Made by a program: the position numbers and the translations under genes
In this document: piece by piece, positions 23,665-33,589 of the stretch
Layout: each line of letters begins with the position of its first letter
How positions within the stretch are numbered: the stretch's first letter is position 1
Notes under the pieces: generated by a model
Databases searched by the model: none
What the model saw: only the letters and a program-made list of their open reading frames with translations
Told to the model about the DNA's origin: nothing
Assembly: GCA_963677605.2 (NCBI GenBank)
Contig: CAXXDX010000006.1
Location: forward strand, 248,001-312,000
Direction: 5' to 3'
Origin: JAGLOK01 sp963677605
Lineage (GTDB): Bacteria > Bacillota > Clostridia > Christensenellales > UMGS416
Length of the DNA: 64,000 nucleotides

Positions 23665-25119
23665 CTAAATAATACTTTCGCCGCGCACAAGTTTTGCTGC
23701 CTTATTCGCAAATAATAGGAGCGTTATGCTAATTAATGATTTAGCCATTCCGATAACGGTTGAAAGAGGAATTCTTCCGCCGTCAATACCGATATTATAA
23801 ACGTACAAATCCAAAACTTCTATTCTGTCAATATTCATTGCATTTGAGAACATCAGATACTGTTCCATGCCATTGGAAAGTATTCCTGCAAAAGTCAAAA
23901 GCAAAATTACAAAGTATGTGGGCAAAAGTCCGGGAAGTGTTATAAACCACATCCTCTGGAAGCGTCCTGCGCCGTCAATTTTAGCGGCCTCATACAGCTG
24001 GCTGTCGATGCCCGCTATTGCCGCAATGTAGATAATCGCGCTCCATCCCAAGCTCTTCCATATTCCCCAAACAAGCATTTTTATCCAGATATAGTCCGAA
24101 CTCATCAGCCAGTTTACTTGGGAGTCTATGTTGAAAAGCGCTAAAAATGAGTTAAAGAAACCGTTCGTGCTGAATATAGCCAAAGCTATCGCATAAATAA
24201 GCACCCAGCTTATAAAATTTGGAATAGTCGTAAGGCTTTGAACAATCCTTTTAAACTTAGAGCTTCTTATTTCATTAAGAAATATTGCAAAAACCATAGG
24301 TATCCAGCTTGTCAGAATACCAAGCCCGCTCATTGCGAGAGTATTTTTGATAACACGCAAGATATCATGAACTGTAGCCGGATTGCGGAATAGAATCAAA
24401 AACCACTTGAAACCCACATAAATATCCTTGCTTAATGTTCCGCCTGCCGTATAATCATAAAAAGCATAACGCCAACCCCACAAAGGCAGATAAAAGAACA
24501 CAAAAGTCAAGAACAAAATAGGCAAAAGCATTATAAACAAGGAATACTTCTGCTGCATTTTCATGCTTTCTTCTTTTTCTTCGGGACGCATAAATATCAG
24601 TATTACAGCACTGATTAAAAATATCAGAGCAATCAGTATTGCATACCAATAAAATGCCTTCGGGAAAACAATTTTTGCCCTGGAAGCGCCTTCTGACATT
24701 GAAAGCTGTCCGTAAGCCATATTGATTAATACAAGGCCTCCAGCCATTGCGACTGAGCCTAAAAGCGGAAACCAAATCCCGTTGGATCTCATTCTGTTGT
24801 TTCCCAACGACATGCACGCGCCTATGCCTACAGCAATCGTTCCCAGTATTACAACAACAGCTGCTGCGCTAAGCAGCACAAAAGTAGATTCACTCAGCAC
24901 TCCCTGTCTGAACATTACAGAAAACTTTGTAGTAAGGTTTGCAAATGAAATCGCAGTTGTAAACAAAGATATATTTTTGTTTATTAAAAGCGAAATTCGG
25001 CCGGGGTTTAGCCCCGGGAAAAACATTGAAACACAAACTAAAAGCGCAAGTATGCGAAGAGCACCGTTTATAATCATCGATGGATTTTCTTGTTTAGTTT
25101 TTAATGCAGTTTCTTTCAT
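23665..25119 (-). CDS. LplB-type ABC permease with a large N-terminal membrane extension
   Basis: The 484-residue protein carries a standard LplB-like permease in its C-terminal about 295 residues, with the EAA loop YEAAKIDGAGRFQRMWFITL. Before it come about 190 extra residues with four to five membrane helices (including ILALLVCVSMFFPGLNPG and FYWYAILIALIFLISAVI), which ordinary family members (about 300 residues) lack. The extension might gate the pore or bind YesL; both are guesses. The ATG at 25119 has GGAGAAAG upstream. Confidence 0.9.
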   Translation of the reverse strand: MKETALKTKQENPSMIINGALRILALLVCVSMFFPGLNPGRISLLINKNISLFTTAISFANLTTKFSVMFRQGVLSESTFVLLSAAAVVVILGTIAVGIGACMSLGNNRMRSNGIWFPLLGSVAMAGGLVLINMAYGQLSMSEGASRAKIVFPKAFYWYAILIALIFLISAVILIFMRPEEKEESMKMQQKYSLFIMLLPILFLTFVFFYLPLWGWRYAFYDYTAGGTLSKDIYVGFKWFLILFRNPATVHDILRVIKNTLAMSGLGILTSWIPMVFAIFLNEIRSSKFKRIVQSLTTIPNFISWVLIYAIALAIFSTNGFFNSFLALFNIDSQVNWLMSSDYIWIKMLVWGIWKSLGWSAIIYIAAIAGIDSQLYEAAKIDGAGRFQRMWFITLPGLLPTYFVILLLTFAGILSNGMEQYLMFSNAMNIDRIEVLDLYVYNIGIDGGRIPLSTVIGMAKSLISITLLLFANKAAKLVRGESII

Positions 25120-25197
25120 GGTTTCTTTCTCCTTCTACGATAAAATGCTTTACCGTAAAGGGGATATAAATGATCAATCCCTAATTGTTATAGTATT

Positions 25198-25237
25198 AAA
25201 AGGTACGATTTCCCGTGTGGGAAACCGCACCTTTTTT
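25198..25237 (-). terminator. Hairpin between the repeat-protein gene and the ABC permease genes
   Basis: A 15-bp stem with two G-U pairs (AAGGTGCGGTTTCCC with GGGAAATCGTACCTT) closes an ACAC loop and is followed by TTTT on the minus strand. It lies 6 bp after the stop of the repeat protein and may give partial read-through into the transporter genes. Confidence 0.7.
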
Positions 25238-25242
25238 ATTAA

Positions 25243-27465
25243 TTATTCTTCTTTACCGTCTTTTTTCTTTTTGTTGGAAATTACGAGAAGAGCTGCTGCT
25301 CCGCCAATAATAACAACTGCTGCCGCAACTATAGCAATGATTGCGCCTGTGCCAAGTGATGATGTTTCAGGCTCCGGCTCTGCAGTTGGTTCCGGTTCCG
25401 GTGTAGCCGTTGCTTCAGGTTCGGGTTCAGGAGTAGGTTCTTCCTCTACTACCGCAGCTGAATCTTTGCTGAATCCGGAAATAGTGAATGTGATGGTAAT
25501 TCCTTCTGTAGGCATTGAATAAGGTATAGCCTCTGTTCCAATAGAACTGTATTCATTCAATATATCGATCTGGATATAATCTGCCTCAGTGTTAACTTCA
25601 AAGAATGACTGATCTTTCGCGCCGTCAAATGATGTTGCAAAGTCAGTAATTTCAATTAAGCCTTGATCGTAAAGCGGGCTTGGGATGTCAGTTGAAACAA
25701 ACAGCATGCGCAGTGTTTCGTCTGTGCCAAGTCCCATTTCGCCAAGTTCCACGCCAACAGTGTATGTTCCGTTTCCGTCTATAACTGTATCTGTGAATAC
25801 TCCGCCGTAATCAACAGCATTGTTGTCTGAATCCCAGCCTGTAAGGTGGTCCCAGTTATCAGTGCCTTTGCCGTAGTTTTCTTCAACCCAGTTGTTGCGG
25901 AAGATATAGTTCTGTGTCTGGATTCCGAAATAAGCATTGTAGTCAGCTGCAAGTGCTGCTTCTTCGTCAATTTCCACAACAGCAGGCTCAAGCTCAGGAG
26001 CTTCGCCATAGATGTATGTGAATGCAACTTCCATAGTCTCAACCGTTGCAAATGCTTCTTTTGCGACGATCATCCAGCCTGCTTCGTCGAGGTTTTTGTC
26101 AAATGAACGTGCATCCGGCGGAAGCTCAGATACCCACTCGTTGTAGATATTCATGCGTGTTTCCATGCCGTCATCAGATGATGTGTATCCTTTTGTATAT
26201 TCAACATCTTCGCCGTTGATTTTGATTGAGTCTATTCTTATGAACCAGCCCGGGTGAGTAACTTCTGCGCCTTTAAGGCCAACTGCTGTAAATGCAACGT
26301 CTGTTGCAGCGCCGTCAGCTGTTCCTGTGAAGTCAAGAGCCACAGAGTATGATCCTGGTCCTGTTACTGTTGCGTCTGTTGCAACGATTCCTGTGTCTAC
26401 TTCTTCTCCCCAATACTGATATGTCCATGCTGCATCTGCAAACATTATGTAAGCGTGAGCTTCAGGGATTGCATATTCAAATGTTACTTCAACTGTCTCA
26501 ACAGCTGCAAATGCTTCTTTGTCAACTATTATCCAATTTGATTCATCTGTATTGCCGTCAAAAGATCTCGCATCCAGAGGAAGCTCTGAAACCCATTCGT
26601 TATAAACGTTCATGCGTGTTGTAATGCCGTCATCTGAGCTTGTGTAACCCTTTGCGACTTCAACAGCCTCTCCGTTTACTTTCATCTCTTTTATGTTTAT
26701 GCAGTAGTTCGGGAAGGTGTTTTCGCCGTTTTTAATGCCAACAGCTGCAAATGCAACGCCTTCTGCAACGCCTGTTTCAGTTTCTGTGAAGTCAAGTGCT
26801 ACTGTGTATTCGCCCGGGCCTGTGATTTCTGCATTTGTTGCAACAACAGGGTTTTCAGAACCATCGTTCCAATACTGATATGTCCATGATGCATCTGCAT
26901 ACATAATGAACGCTTCGTCTTTAGCCTGTGTGAAGTTGAAAGTAACTTCGAATGTTTCAACAGCTTCAAAAGCTTCTTTTGCAACCATTACAGCTGATGA
27001 ATCAGCTATATCGCCGTCAAAGCTTCTTGCATCTGCAGGAAGGTCTGCAACCCATTCGTTGTAGATATTCATGCGTGTTGTGATTCCGTCATCTGAGCTT
27101 GTGTAGCCTTTTGTTAATTCAACTTCTTCCCCGTTGATTTTAATTGAAGTTATTTCAATTGTTGCGTTGGGGAATGTGAATTCACCTGTTTTGATGCCTA
27201 AGGCTGTGAAAGCAACTCCCGATGCCTTGCCGTCAGCTGTGCCTGTGAAATCAAGTCCTACGGTATACTCACCGTCGCCGTCGATAGTCGCTGTAGTTGC
27301 CTTAATGCCTTCTGCGTCCGAGCCCCAATACTGATATGTCCAAGAAGCGTCTGCAAACATAATGTATGCTTCATCGCTGCTTGAATCTGCTGCAAGTGCT
27401 ACTGTGGGCACAATACAAGTAATCAGAGCCAATGCCATAAGCAAAGAAATTAACTTTTTTTTCAT
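25243..27465 (-). CDS. Surface-anchored protein with three tandem carbohydrate-module-like repeats
   Basis: The 740-residue protein has a signal peptide (1-25) and three repeats of about 147 residues (33-178, 185-331, 338-484). Each starts with a conserved ASWTYQYW-type motif and includes KGYTSSDDG, RMNxYNEWV and DARSFD. A diverged fourth module follows (511-665), then a Pro-Glu repeat stalk (674-700) and a C-terminal helix with a Lys-rich tail. No catalytic residues are seen. Exposed Trp/Tyr (WTYQYW) suggest sugar stacking. It lies between the GH39 gene and the importer genes, so it is likely a surface glycan-binding protein. I do not recognise a named CBM family. Confidence 0.75.
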   Translation of the reverse strand: MKKKLISLLMALALITCIVPTVALAADSSSDEAYIMFADASWTYQYWGSDAEGIKATTATIDGDGEYTVGLDFTGTADGKASGVAFTALGIKTGEFTFPNATIEITSIKINGEEVELTKGYTSSDDGITTRMNIYNEWVADLPADARSFDGDIADSSAVMVAKEAFEAVETFEVTFNFTQAKDEAFIMYADASWTYQYWNDGSENPVVATNAEITGPGEYTVALDFTETETGVAEGVAFAAVGIKNGENTFPNYCINIKEMKVNGEAVEVAKGYTSSDDGITTRMNVYNEWVSELPLDARSFDGNTDESNWIIVDKEAFAAVETVEVTFEYAIPEAHAYIMFADAAWTYQYWGEEVDTGIVATDATVTGPGSYSVALDFTGTADGAATDVAFTAVGLKGAEVTHPGWFIRIDSIKINGEDVEYTKGYTSSDDGMETRMNIYNEWVSELPPDARSFDKNLDEAGWMIVAKEAFATVETMEVAFTYIYGEAPELEPAVVEIDEEAALAADYNAYFGIQTQNYIFRNNWVEENYGKGTDNWDHLTGWDSDNNAVDYGGVFTDTVIDGNGTYTVGVELGEMGLGTDETLRMLFVSTDIPSPLYDQGLIEITDFATSFDGAKDQSFFEVNTEADYIQIDILNEYSSIGTEAIPYSMPTEGITITFTISGFSKDSAAVVEEEPTPEPEPEATATPEPEPTAEPEPETSSLGTGAIIAIVAAAVVIIGGAAALLVISNKKKKDGKEE

Positions 27466-27628
27466 TTTCTTCTCCTTGTAATAGTTTTTAGTCTTATAAG
27501 TTATTAAAGAGTATTAATCTTCATAACATCTGATTTTATTTCCATCCATATGGAAACGTCGTGCTTTTGTCGTCTTCAGTTCCTTCGCGTGTGATAAAAA
27601 ACATCAATTAACCAATATTTTCAGGCAA

Positions 27629-29107
27629 TCACTCAACAGTTATCAATATTGCCTCATTTTCCATAGTATCGATTTCATAAACCAAAGTTCCATCTTCAAC
27701 TTCAACTGCAGCCTGCTCTGTAGGAAGTCCCGCTGTTTTGGCATTTAGCATCTCCACCTGCTCTTTTGTCAGGCTTCCTCGGCAGTCCATCCCAAGAAAA
27801 GCAGTGTATACATCATTTTGCTTGTAGCCTACCTTGTATACAGACAGCTGATATTTTCCGTTTTCCATGCCTTCAATCCTAAGAGACGTTTTTCCGGCAG
27901 ATTTTGACGGCAGGTCCTTTGTGTAAAAAACCGGATTCGGAGTATCCTGTTCTTTTGCATATGTATAATTCCAGAATAACGCCTGTACACTGTTGCCCTG
28001 CTTGCACACCCAAGCATCATCATCATTGCAGATAAGCTCAGTGTCGCCAAGCCTGTTTAGGAACTTATAAGCAAAAAACGAAGGTTTTTTCAGTCCCTGT
28101 ACATTAAGCAGTCCAAATCCGCCGTGAAAATGCGAGTTAGGCGGGCCGGGTTCTTCAAAAATATCAGAATATACCCAGTATGACATCGAGTTCACAAAGC
28201 CTTCGCACCTTTTCATCTTAGACAATATATAAGGCGCAGAATGGTAAGAATCATGGATATTGTCCCGCGGCGAGCATGATGTACTCCACTCGGTAAAGTG
28301 GATTTCAAGCTCCGGCATTGATGACTCTTTAACCCATTTGTATACCTGCTTAACATCCTTTATAACAGCGTCCGGATCTTTGTCCAGATAGAGCTGTTCA
28401 ACTCCGTACTCATCAAGCTGAGTTCCCACTCCGTATGTATGTGTAGATATAAAATCAACAGGAACTTCATATGCGCTGCAAAAATCGATAAAATCATTTA
28501 TCCACTCTATCGCAGCCGTAGCCGGACCTCCTACTTTAAATTCATCACACACTTCTTTTACAGCCCTTGCCGTCTCTTCGTAAAGCTTAAAGTACCCTTC
28601 TTTTCCGCCTGACCAGAATCCGTCAAGATTCGGTTCATTCCATACCTCGAAATACCACTTTTTAACTTCATCCATTCCATATCTATGAGTCAGGTGCAAA
28701 ACAAATTCATATATTAAATCGTACCATTCATCATACGATTCAGGCGGTGTTATGTTGCCTCTCCACCAGAATATTGTCTGCTCCCCGCTTGCAAGCCTGC
28801 TGGGCATAAATCCGATTTCAACAAAAGGCTTAATGCCAAGGTCGAGCATATAATCATAAAGCAAGTCAATATACTGCCAGTTATAAACAGGTTTGCCGTC
28901 AGCATCGCGCAAAAAAACAGCCATATCATCATGTAAAAGACCATGAAATCTTAAGAATTTAAAATCACATTCATTTTTTGTGATTGACATATGTCTTTGG
29001 TTTTCCGCGACAAGTCCTTCATAAGCACGTCCGCAACCGATGCATTCTTTGAACATTTTGCTGTGCGGTCCTTTTACTTTATTAATATCTGCTATTATTT
29101 CGCGCAT
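27629..29107 (-). CDS. GH39 family beta-xylosidase-type glycoside hydrolase
   Basis: The 492-residue enzyme has the (beta/alpha)8 GH39 layout: general acid E158 in VWNEPNLDGFW, nucleophile E273 in IHFTEWSTS, and the YDYMLDLGIKPFVEIGFMP segment near the N-terminus. Residues after about 390 form a beta-sandwich. There is no signal peptide, so it acts inside the cell on imported oligosaccharides. Beta-xylosidase is the commonest GH39 activity; alpha-L-iduronidase is less likely in bacteria. It is first in the locus operon, divergent from an AraC regulator. Confidence 0.9.
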   Translation of the reverse strand: MREIIADINKVKGPHSKMFKECIGCGRAYEGLVAENQRHMSITKNECDFKFLRFHGLLHDDMAVFLRDADGKPVYNWQYIDLLYDYMLDLGIKPFVEIGFMPSRLASGEQTIFWWRGNITPPESYDEWYDLIYEFVLHLTHRYGMDEVKKWYFEVWNEPNLDGFWSGGKEGYFKLYEETARAVKEVCDEFKVGGPATAAIEWINDFIDFCSAYEVPVDFISTHTYGVGTQLDEYGVEQLYLDKDPDAVIKDVKQVYKWVKESSMPELEIHFTEWSTSCSPRDNIHDSYHSAPYILSKMKRCEGFVNSMSYWVYSDIFEEPGPPNSHFHGGFGLLNVQGLKKPSFFAYKFLNRLGDTELICNDDDAWVCKQGNSVQALFWNYTYAKEQDTPNPVFYTKDLPSKSAGKTSLRIEGMENGKYQLSVYKVGYKQNDVYTAFLGMDCRGSLTKEQVEMLNAKTAGLPTEQAAVEVEDGTLVYEIDTMENEAILITVE

Positions 29108-29320
29108 TAATCACTGTCCTATTTCTTCGTATTTACTTAATAATAAAACAACTGCATAATTAATTCCTTAACTTTCAAGTCTCATATTAGCATTATCTTG
29201 CCTGATTGGGTTTGCGTCTTTATTGTTATGATTTTATTAAATTAAGGTATAATGTGTACAAATTTAGTCTAATATTATCTACATATTTATCAACTGCTGT
29301 CCATAATTTGCTATCAAAAG

Positions 29321-29349
29321 TTGACACATTATTAGCGAAATAGTATCAT
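29321..29349 (+). promoter_or_regulatory. Promoter of the AraC regulator gene
   Basis: TTGACA (29321-29326), 17 bp, TATCAT (29344-29349). The -10 directly abuts the first in-frame ATG (29350), so that ATG lies before the start point. The next ATG at 29374, 10 bp after GAAAGG, must be the true start. Confidence 0.65.
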
Positions 29350-29373
29350 ATGGTTACGAAAGGCGTTGTGTTT

Positions 29374-30279
29374 ATGGAATATATGCATCTATCATATTTT
29401 ACGGATGATATCAATTTTCCGTTTTTTATCCAATATGGAACTCATGATATAAATCTGCCCGCACACTGCCATAAGGACTTTCATGAGCTTGTTATCATAT
29501 TGAGCGGCACAGCTACACATGTGCTTAATTCCGAAGAATTTTTCATAAAAAAAGGAGATGTCTTTATCATAAACGAAGACACCCCCCATGCATACGTTGA
29601 TCCGCATGATTTTATTATAATGAACATTATGTACAGACCCGACCGTTTGTATGAAGCCGGGGATGACTTGAAAAAATCCTTCGGCTATCAGGCTCTTTTT
29701 GTGCTTGAGCCTTTCTACAGAAAAGACCACAGATTCAGCAACACTTTGTCGCTGCCCGTTTCAAGTCTGGAATTCTTGGCAGAAATGGGTGCTGAAATAA
29801 GAGATGAATATATAAATCGAGCGCAAGGCTATCAGACAATGATTTACTCTCGTTTTATGGAAATGGCAGTATATTTATCAAGGCAATATGACATTATAAA
29901 TAAAAATTCTCAAAACAACTTCATCAACCTTGCAAAGGCAGTGTCTTTCATGGAAGACAACTATCTTAAACCGTTAAAGCTCGAAGAACTTGCGGATATA
30001 GCAAACCTTTCTGTTAGACATTTCAGCAGAATTTTTAAAGAAAACTATAAAGCAACACCAATCGACTACATAATAAAACTAAGAATTAACCATGCCTGTT
30101 TTGTGCTAAAAAAGAGCAAGCTTAGCATATCGGAAATTGCTCTGGAAAGCGGATTTGACGACAGTAATTACTTTACAAGGCAGTTCAAAAAAACAATCGG
30201 AATTACGCCCAAGCAGTACCGCAATAATTATAAAAACAACATGCTTGTTAAGCATCAGTTTAACAAGCTTGAACACTAA
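29374..30279 (+). CDS. AraC-family regulator with N-terminal cupin
   Basis: The 301-residue protein has a cupin sensor (about 15-120, with HCHKDFHELVIILSG) and two helix-turn-helix units at the C-terminus (LEELADIANLSVRHFSRIF and ISEIALESGFDDSNYFTRQF), ending in the family KxxxGITPKQYR motif. The start was moved to 29374 because of the promoter position. It is divergent from the GH39-transporter operon and is the likely sugar-responsive activator of it. It converges with the ene-reductase gene. Confidence 0.92.
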   Translation: MEYMHLSYFTDDINFPFFIQYGTHDINLPAHCHKDFHELVIILSGTATHVLNSEEFFIKKGDVFIINEDTPHAYVDPHDFIIMNIMYRPDRLYEAGDDLKKSFGYQALFVLEPFYRKDHRFSNTLSLPVSSLEFLAEMGAEIRDEYINRAQGYQTMIYSRFMEMAVYLSRQYDIINKNSQNNFINLAKAVSFMEDNYLKPLKLEELADIANLSVRHFSRIFKENYKATPIDYIIKLRINHACFVLKKSKLSISEIALESGFDDSNYFTRQFKKTIGITPKQYRNNYKNNMLVKHQFNKLEH

Positions 30280-30294
30280 TCGTAAATTGCTCAG

Positions 30295-32232
30295 TTATCT
30301 TATGGATGTTACTGCAAAGAATCCCTCATAAGTGGCATCATCCACTTTTCTCGGACGAACACAGTCGCCGATTATCTTAACATCCGGAACTATTCCATAA
30401 AAAGCGTCAGCTTTTTCTTTTAATGCCTTCATACCCGTAGCAATAACCACAGTGTCCGCTTTAAAAGTTTTTTCTTCTCCATCTTTATCTATGCAGATTA
30501 TTTCTGTTTCGGTTATCTTTTTGCAAGCCGTACCGGTCTCATAGGAGATATTGGGGCGCTCATTCATGAGTATATCAAACGCTGCTTTATACATAAGGTT
30601 GCTAACCGGTAAAAGTCCGTCAGTCATCTCGATGATTTTAACTTTCTTGCCCATATCGGCAAGGCTTAATGACAGCTCCGCTCCTATTTCACCGCCGCCT
30701 ATTATAACTACATTATCCCCCGCTTTGTCTTCATTGCCATACAAATCAAGCGACTGAATCACATGGGGCATATTCACGCCTTCTATAGGAGGTGTGTTCG
30801 GAACCGAACCTATTGCAACTATAAGTTCATCCGGATTAAGCTTTTTTACCATCTCAGGCGTAGCTTCCGTTCCAAGCTTAATGTCGATATCTTTTTTATT
30901 AGCCTGAGTAACCAAATAATCTTTGTAGTTTTTTAGGTCTATTTTCTGGCTTTCCAAGTCAGCATATTTAAGCAGTCCGCCAAGATTAATATCTTTTTCA
31001 AACAAAGTTACTTTATGTCCGTAATCCGCTGCAGTTATCGCCGCTTTTAGCCCTGCCGGTCCTCCTCCGACAACAACCACGTTCTTTTTCTCCCTCGTTT
31101 CCATCATGTCGAGTTTAAGCCTTTCTTCGCGGGTAAACACTGGATTTACAGAGCAACCGTGCGTAAAGCATTCCGTAGCGACATGGTAGCACGAAAGGCA
31201 CCTTAAGCATGGTACGATATCCTCCTGTTTGTTTTTCATAGCTTTCCTCGGCCAGTCAGGATCTGCAAGAAGCGGCCTAGCCATAGCAACAAAGTCCGCC
31301 TTTCCTTCTGCCAGAATGCTCTCAGCTTCATCAGGTGTTGTTATCCCGCCAACAACTGTAACCGGAATACTTACAGCTTCTTTCATCTTCGCTGCAAGGT
31401 GAACGTTTATCATGTGCGGATAAAGCTGCGGGGATTCCACATACGTCGTTAAATCCATATACTTATCGATGCCGGATGAAACATGAATCATATCGATTTT
31501 ATCTTGAATACGTTTCACAAACTCCACAACTTCATCGGGATCGATCCCGTCAGGGCAGCGCTCGTCTCCGCTTATTCTCATGTCAAGTGGATAATCGGGG
31601 CCGACTGCTTTACGCACTTTGTCAACTATCATCATTGGAAAGCGTATCCTGTTTTCAAATGTTCCGCCGTATTCATCAGTTCTTTTGTTAAACTTAGGCG
31701 ATAAAAACTGAGCCGGGAGCCAACCGTGTGCAAAGTGCAGCATAACGATATCAAAGCCGAGCTTCTTCGCACTAATTGCTGATTTTGCGAAATTATCCGA
31801 AACTTCCTGCATATCCGCTTCGGTCATCGCGTCAACCTGAACTCCGTCCGCATCTTTTCCGACATTGCGTATCATGCTTACAGGTCCGAAAGGATTCTTG
31901 CCGAGGTGCGCCACGTCCGCCCATATTCCGCAATGCATTATCTCAATGGATGCCTTTGCTCCATACTGATGAATTACATTAAGCTGATCCATAAACTTTT
32001 CCATATAAGGCTCAAATAAGCCTCCCCAGTTAGGGGCAATCAAAGACCTGTCATTGTCCACGCTGCAGCTTCCGATTACAACCACAGCCGCACCGCCCCG
32101 TGATTTCTGCGCAAGATTTTCAATCTTATGTTTATCTACAAAGCCGCCTCCCATAGGAGCTGCGATGATTCTGTTTTTAAGATATATGCTGTTTATTTTT
32201 ATCGGTTTAAAAAGATTGGAATACTTGCTCAT
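30295..32232 (-). CDS. Old Yellow Enzyme-type NADH:flavin ene-reductase with Fe-S and FAD domains
   Basis: The 645-residue flavoenzyme has an FMN (beta/alpha)8 barrel (1-335) with HFAHGWLPAQFLSP and RTDEYGG, a Cys cluster for a 4Fe-4S centre (C342, C345, C348, C355, C360) and a two-fold FAD/NAD domain (GGGPAG, 389-394; GGGEIGAE later). Relatives are 2,4-dienoyl-CoA reductase FadH, BaiCD and cinnamate/enoate reductases. All reduce C=C bonds conjugated to carbonyls. It is last in the GH78/GH3 operon, behind an MFS gene, which suggests an aromatic or enoate aglycone as substrate. The substrate is inference. Confidence 0.9.
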   Translation of the reverse strand: MSKYSNLFKPIKINSIYLKNRIIAAPMGGGFVDKHKIENLAQKSRGGAAVVVIGSCSVDNDRSLIAPNWGGLFEPYMEKFMDQLNVIHQYGAKASIEIMHCGIWADVAHLGKNPFGPVSMIRNVGKDADGVQVDAMTEADMQEVSDNFAKSAISAKKLGFDIVMLHFAHGWLPAQFLSPKFNKRTDEYGGTFENRIRFPMMIVDKVRKAVGPDYPLDMRISGDERCPDGIDPDEVVEFVKRIQDKIDMIHVSSGIDKYMDLTTYVESPQLYPHMINVHLAAKMKEAVSIPVTVVGGITTPDEAESILAEGKADFVAMARPLLADPDWPRKAMKNKQEDIVPCLRCLSCYHVATECFTHGCSVNPVFTREERLKLDMMETREKKNVVVVGGGPAGLKAAITAADYGHKVTLFEKDINLGGLLKYADLESQKIDLKNYKDYLVTQANKKDIDIKLGTEATPEMVKKLNPDELIVAIGSVPNTPPIEGVNMPHVIQSLDLYGNEDKAGDNVVIIGGGEIGAELSLSLADMGKKVKIIEMTDGLLPVSNLMYKAAFDILMNERPNISYETGTACKKITETEIICIDKDGEEKTFKADTVVIATGMKALKEKADAFYGIVPDVKIIGDCVRPRKVDDATYEGFFAVTSIR

Positions 32233-32289
32233 TGTCTGTCTCCTGTTTTCTCATATCCTTAGATTAGTTTATTGGTATGTGCTTAAGCT

Positions 32290-33483
32290 TTACGCAGCTG
32301 CAGGCTCATTATCCTTTTTTTCTTTTATTAAAATATAAGCAACTATTATAATCGCACATAAAGCTGTAGATGCAACAAAAATACCTTTATAGCCAATATA
32401 ATTTGCCACAGCGCCCCACGCCATAGATCCACCGCCTATTCCCAGATCAATGCATATGAAATACAGGCTGTTTGCAAATCCCCTTCTTGAGTCCGGAAAA
32501 AGGTGTAGCATCTGTACGTTAAAACCGGGTATAATCGAGCCTAATGCCAATCCGTAAGGAAGCCCCATTGCTATCATAAATACTTCGTTGAATGCATATG
32601 TTACTCCCAGAATGGAAAGGAAGAAGATTATAAACGACGGAATCATAATAAACCTTACGCCGTACTTATCGCCAAGCTTTCCCGCAAACAATCTCGCTAT
32701 AACCATGCCTGCTGCGGAAAACGTGAAAAACAAACCTATTGATGCATATCCTATGTCAAATGCGTAAATCGCGATAAACGAAAGAACAGCTCCCTGCACA
32801 ATTGAAAAAACCATAACCATTATTGACATCGGTATTGATTTTACTAAATATTTGCCCAGTTTTTCAGATTTGCCATCTTCAGAAACGTGAGTTTCTTTGT
32901 GCAGCCCTTCGTGTTTTGGATATTTTATTAAAACAAATGCAACAAGCGTAACTATAAGAAGCGCACCGCTTATTAAAGTCAGGTGCAGCATTCCGTTTGG
33001 CTTTGAAATCATAGGAAGACCGATTGCGGGCGCTACCGCCTGTGGAATAGTCATGCTCAGCCCGTAAATACCCAGTCCTTCCACCCTTCTCGAATATGGG
33101 ATCATATCAACTGCAATTGTATTGCTTGCAGTAGTTCCGAGACCGAAGCCAAAGCCGTGTAATGCTCTTACCAACACTAATACAGCTATTACTCCTGCAA
33201 CATTGTACAAAAGACAGCCTATAAGGCACAAAAGCGCACCGATAAATGCAACTATTCCCCTGTTTATCCTATCGATATAATAACCGGATATCGGCCTTGC
33301 CAGAAGAGCCGCAAACGAGAAAATCGCCGTCATTGCTCCCGCCCAGTAAGATGATCCGCTTATTTTTTCCGTATAAACCGGTATAGTCGAAACAAATATA
33401 GCCGCGCCGAAGCTCACTCCTGCAGCTGCCAGCATAACAAGCAAAAAGTTTTTATTCAGTAATTTAAATTTAGTTTCTGTCAT
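32290..33483 (-). CDS. Major facilitator superfamily transporter
   Basis: The 397-residue protein has 12 membrane helices and the loop 2-3 signature (ARPISGYYIDRINRG, matching GxLaDrxGrr). The middle loop is KHEGLHKETHVSEDGKSEK. It resembles drug or organic-acid exporters and importers rather than sugar permeases. Next to the ene-reductase it could take up or remove an aglycone or its reduced product. Direction of transport cannot be told. Confidence 0.87.
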   Translation of the reverse strand: MTETKFKLLNKNFLLVMLAAAGVSFGAAIFVSTIPVYTEKISGSSYWAGAMTAIFSFAALLARPISGYYIDRINRGIVAFIGALLCLIGCLLYNVAGVIAVLVLVRALHGFGFGLGTTASNTIAVDMIPYSRRVEGLGIYGLSMTIPQAVAPAIGLPMISKPNGMLHLTLISGALLIVTLVAFVLIKYPKHEGLHKETHVSEDGKSEKLGKYLVKSIPMSIMVMVFSIVQGAVLSFIAIYAFDIGYASIGLFFTFSAAGMVIARLFAGKLGDKYGVRFIMIPSFIIFFLSILGVTYAFNEVFMIAMGLPYGLALGSIIPGFNVQMLHLFPDSRRGFANSLYFICIDLGIGGGSMAWGAVANYIGYKGIFVASTALCAIIIVAYILIKEKKDNEPAAA

Positions 33484-33589
33484 ACATCCATCCTGATATT
33501 TAAAGTATATTTATCATAGGCTATAAAAATTTTTATAGCCTATTAGTATTTCATATTGAATATTTAAAATTTAATGTTTTATTTCGTTG

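Noticed and set aside
24722..25522. 266-codon plus-strand frame
   Set aside because: It lies opposite the permease and repeat-protein genes and covers a terminator hairpin; the Gly/Ser repeat region is the complement of the Pro-Glu stalk codons.
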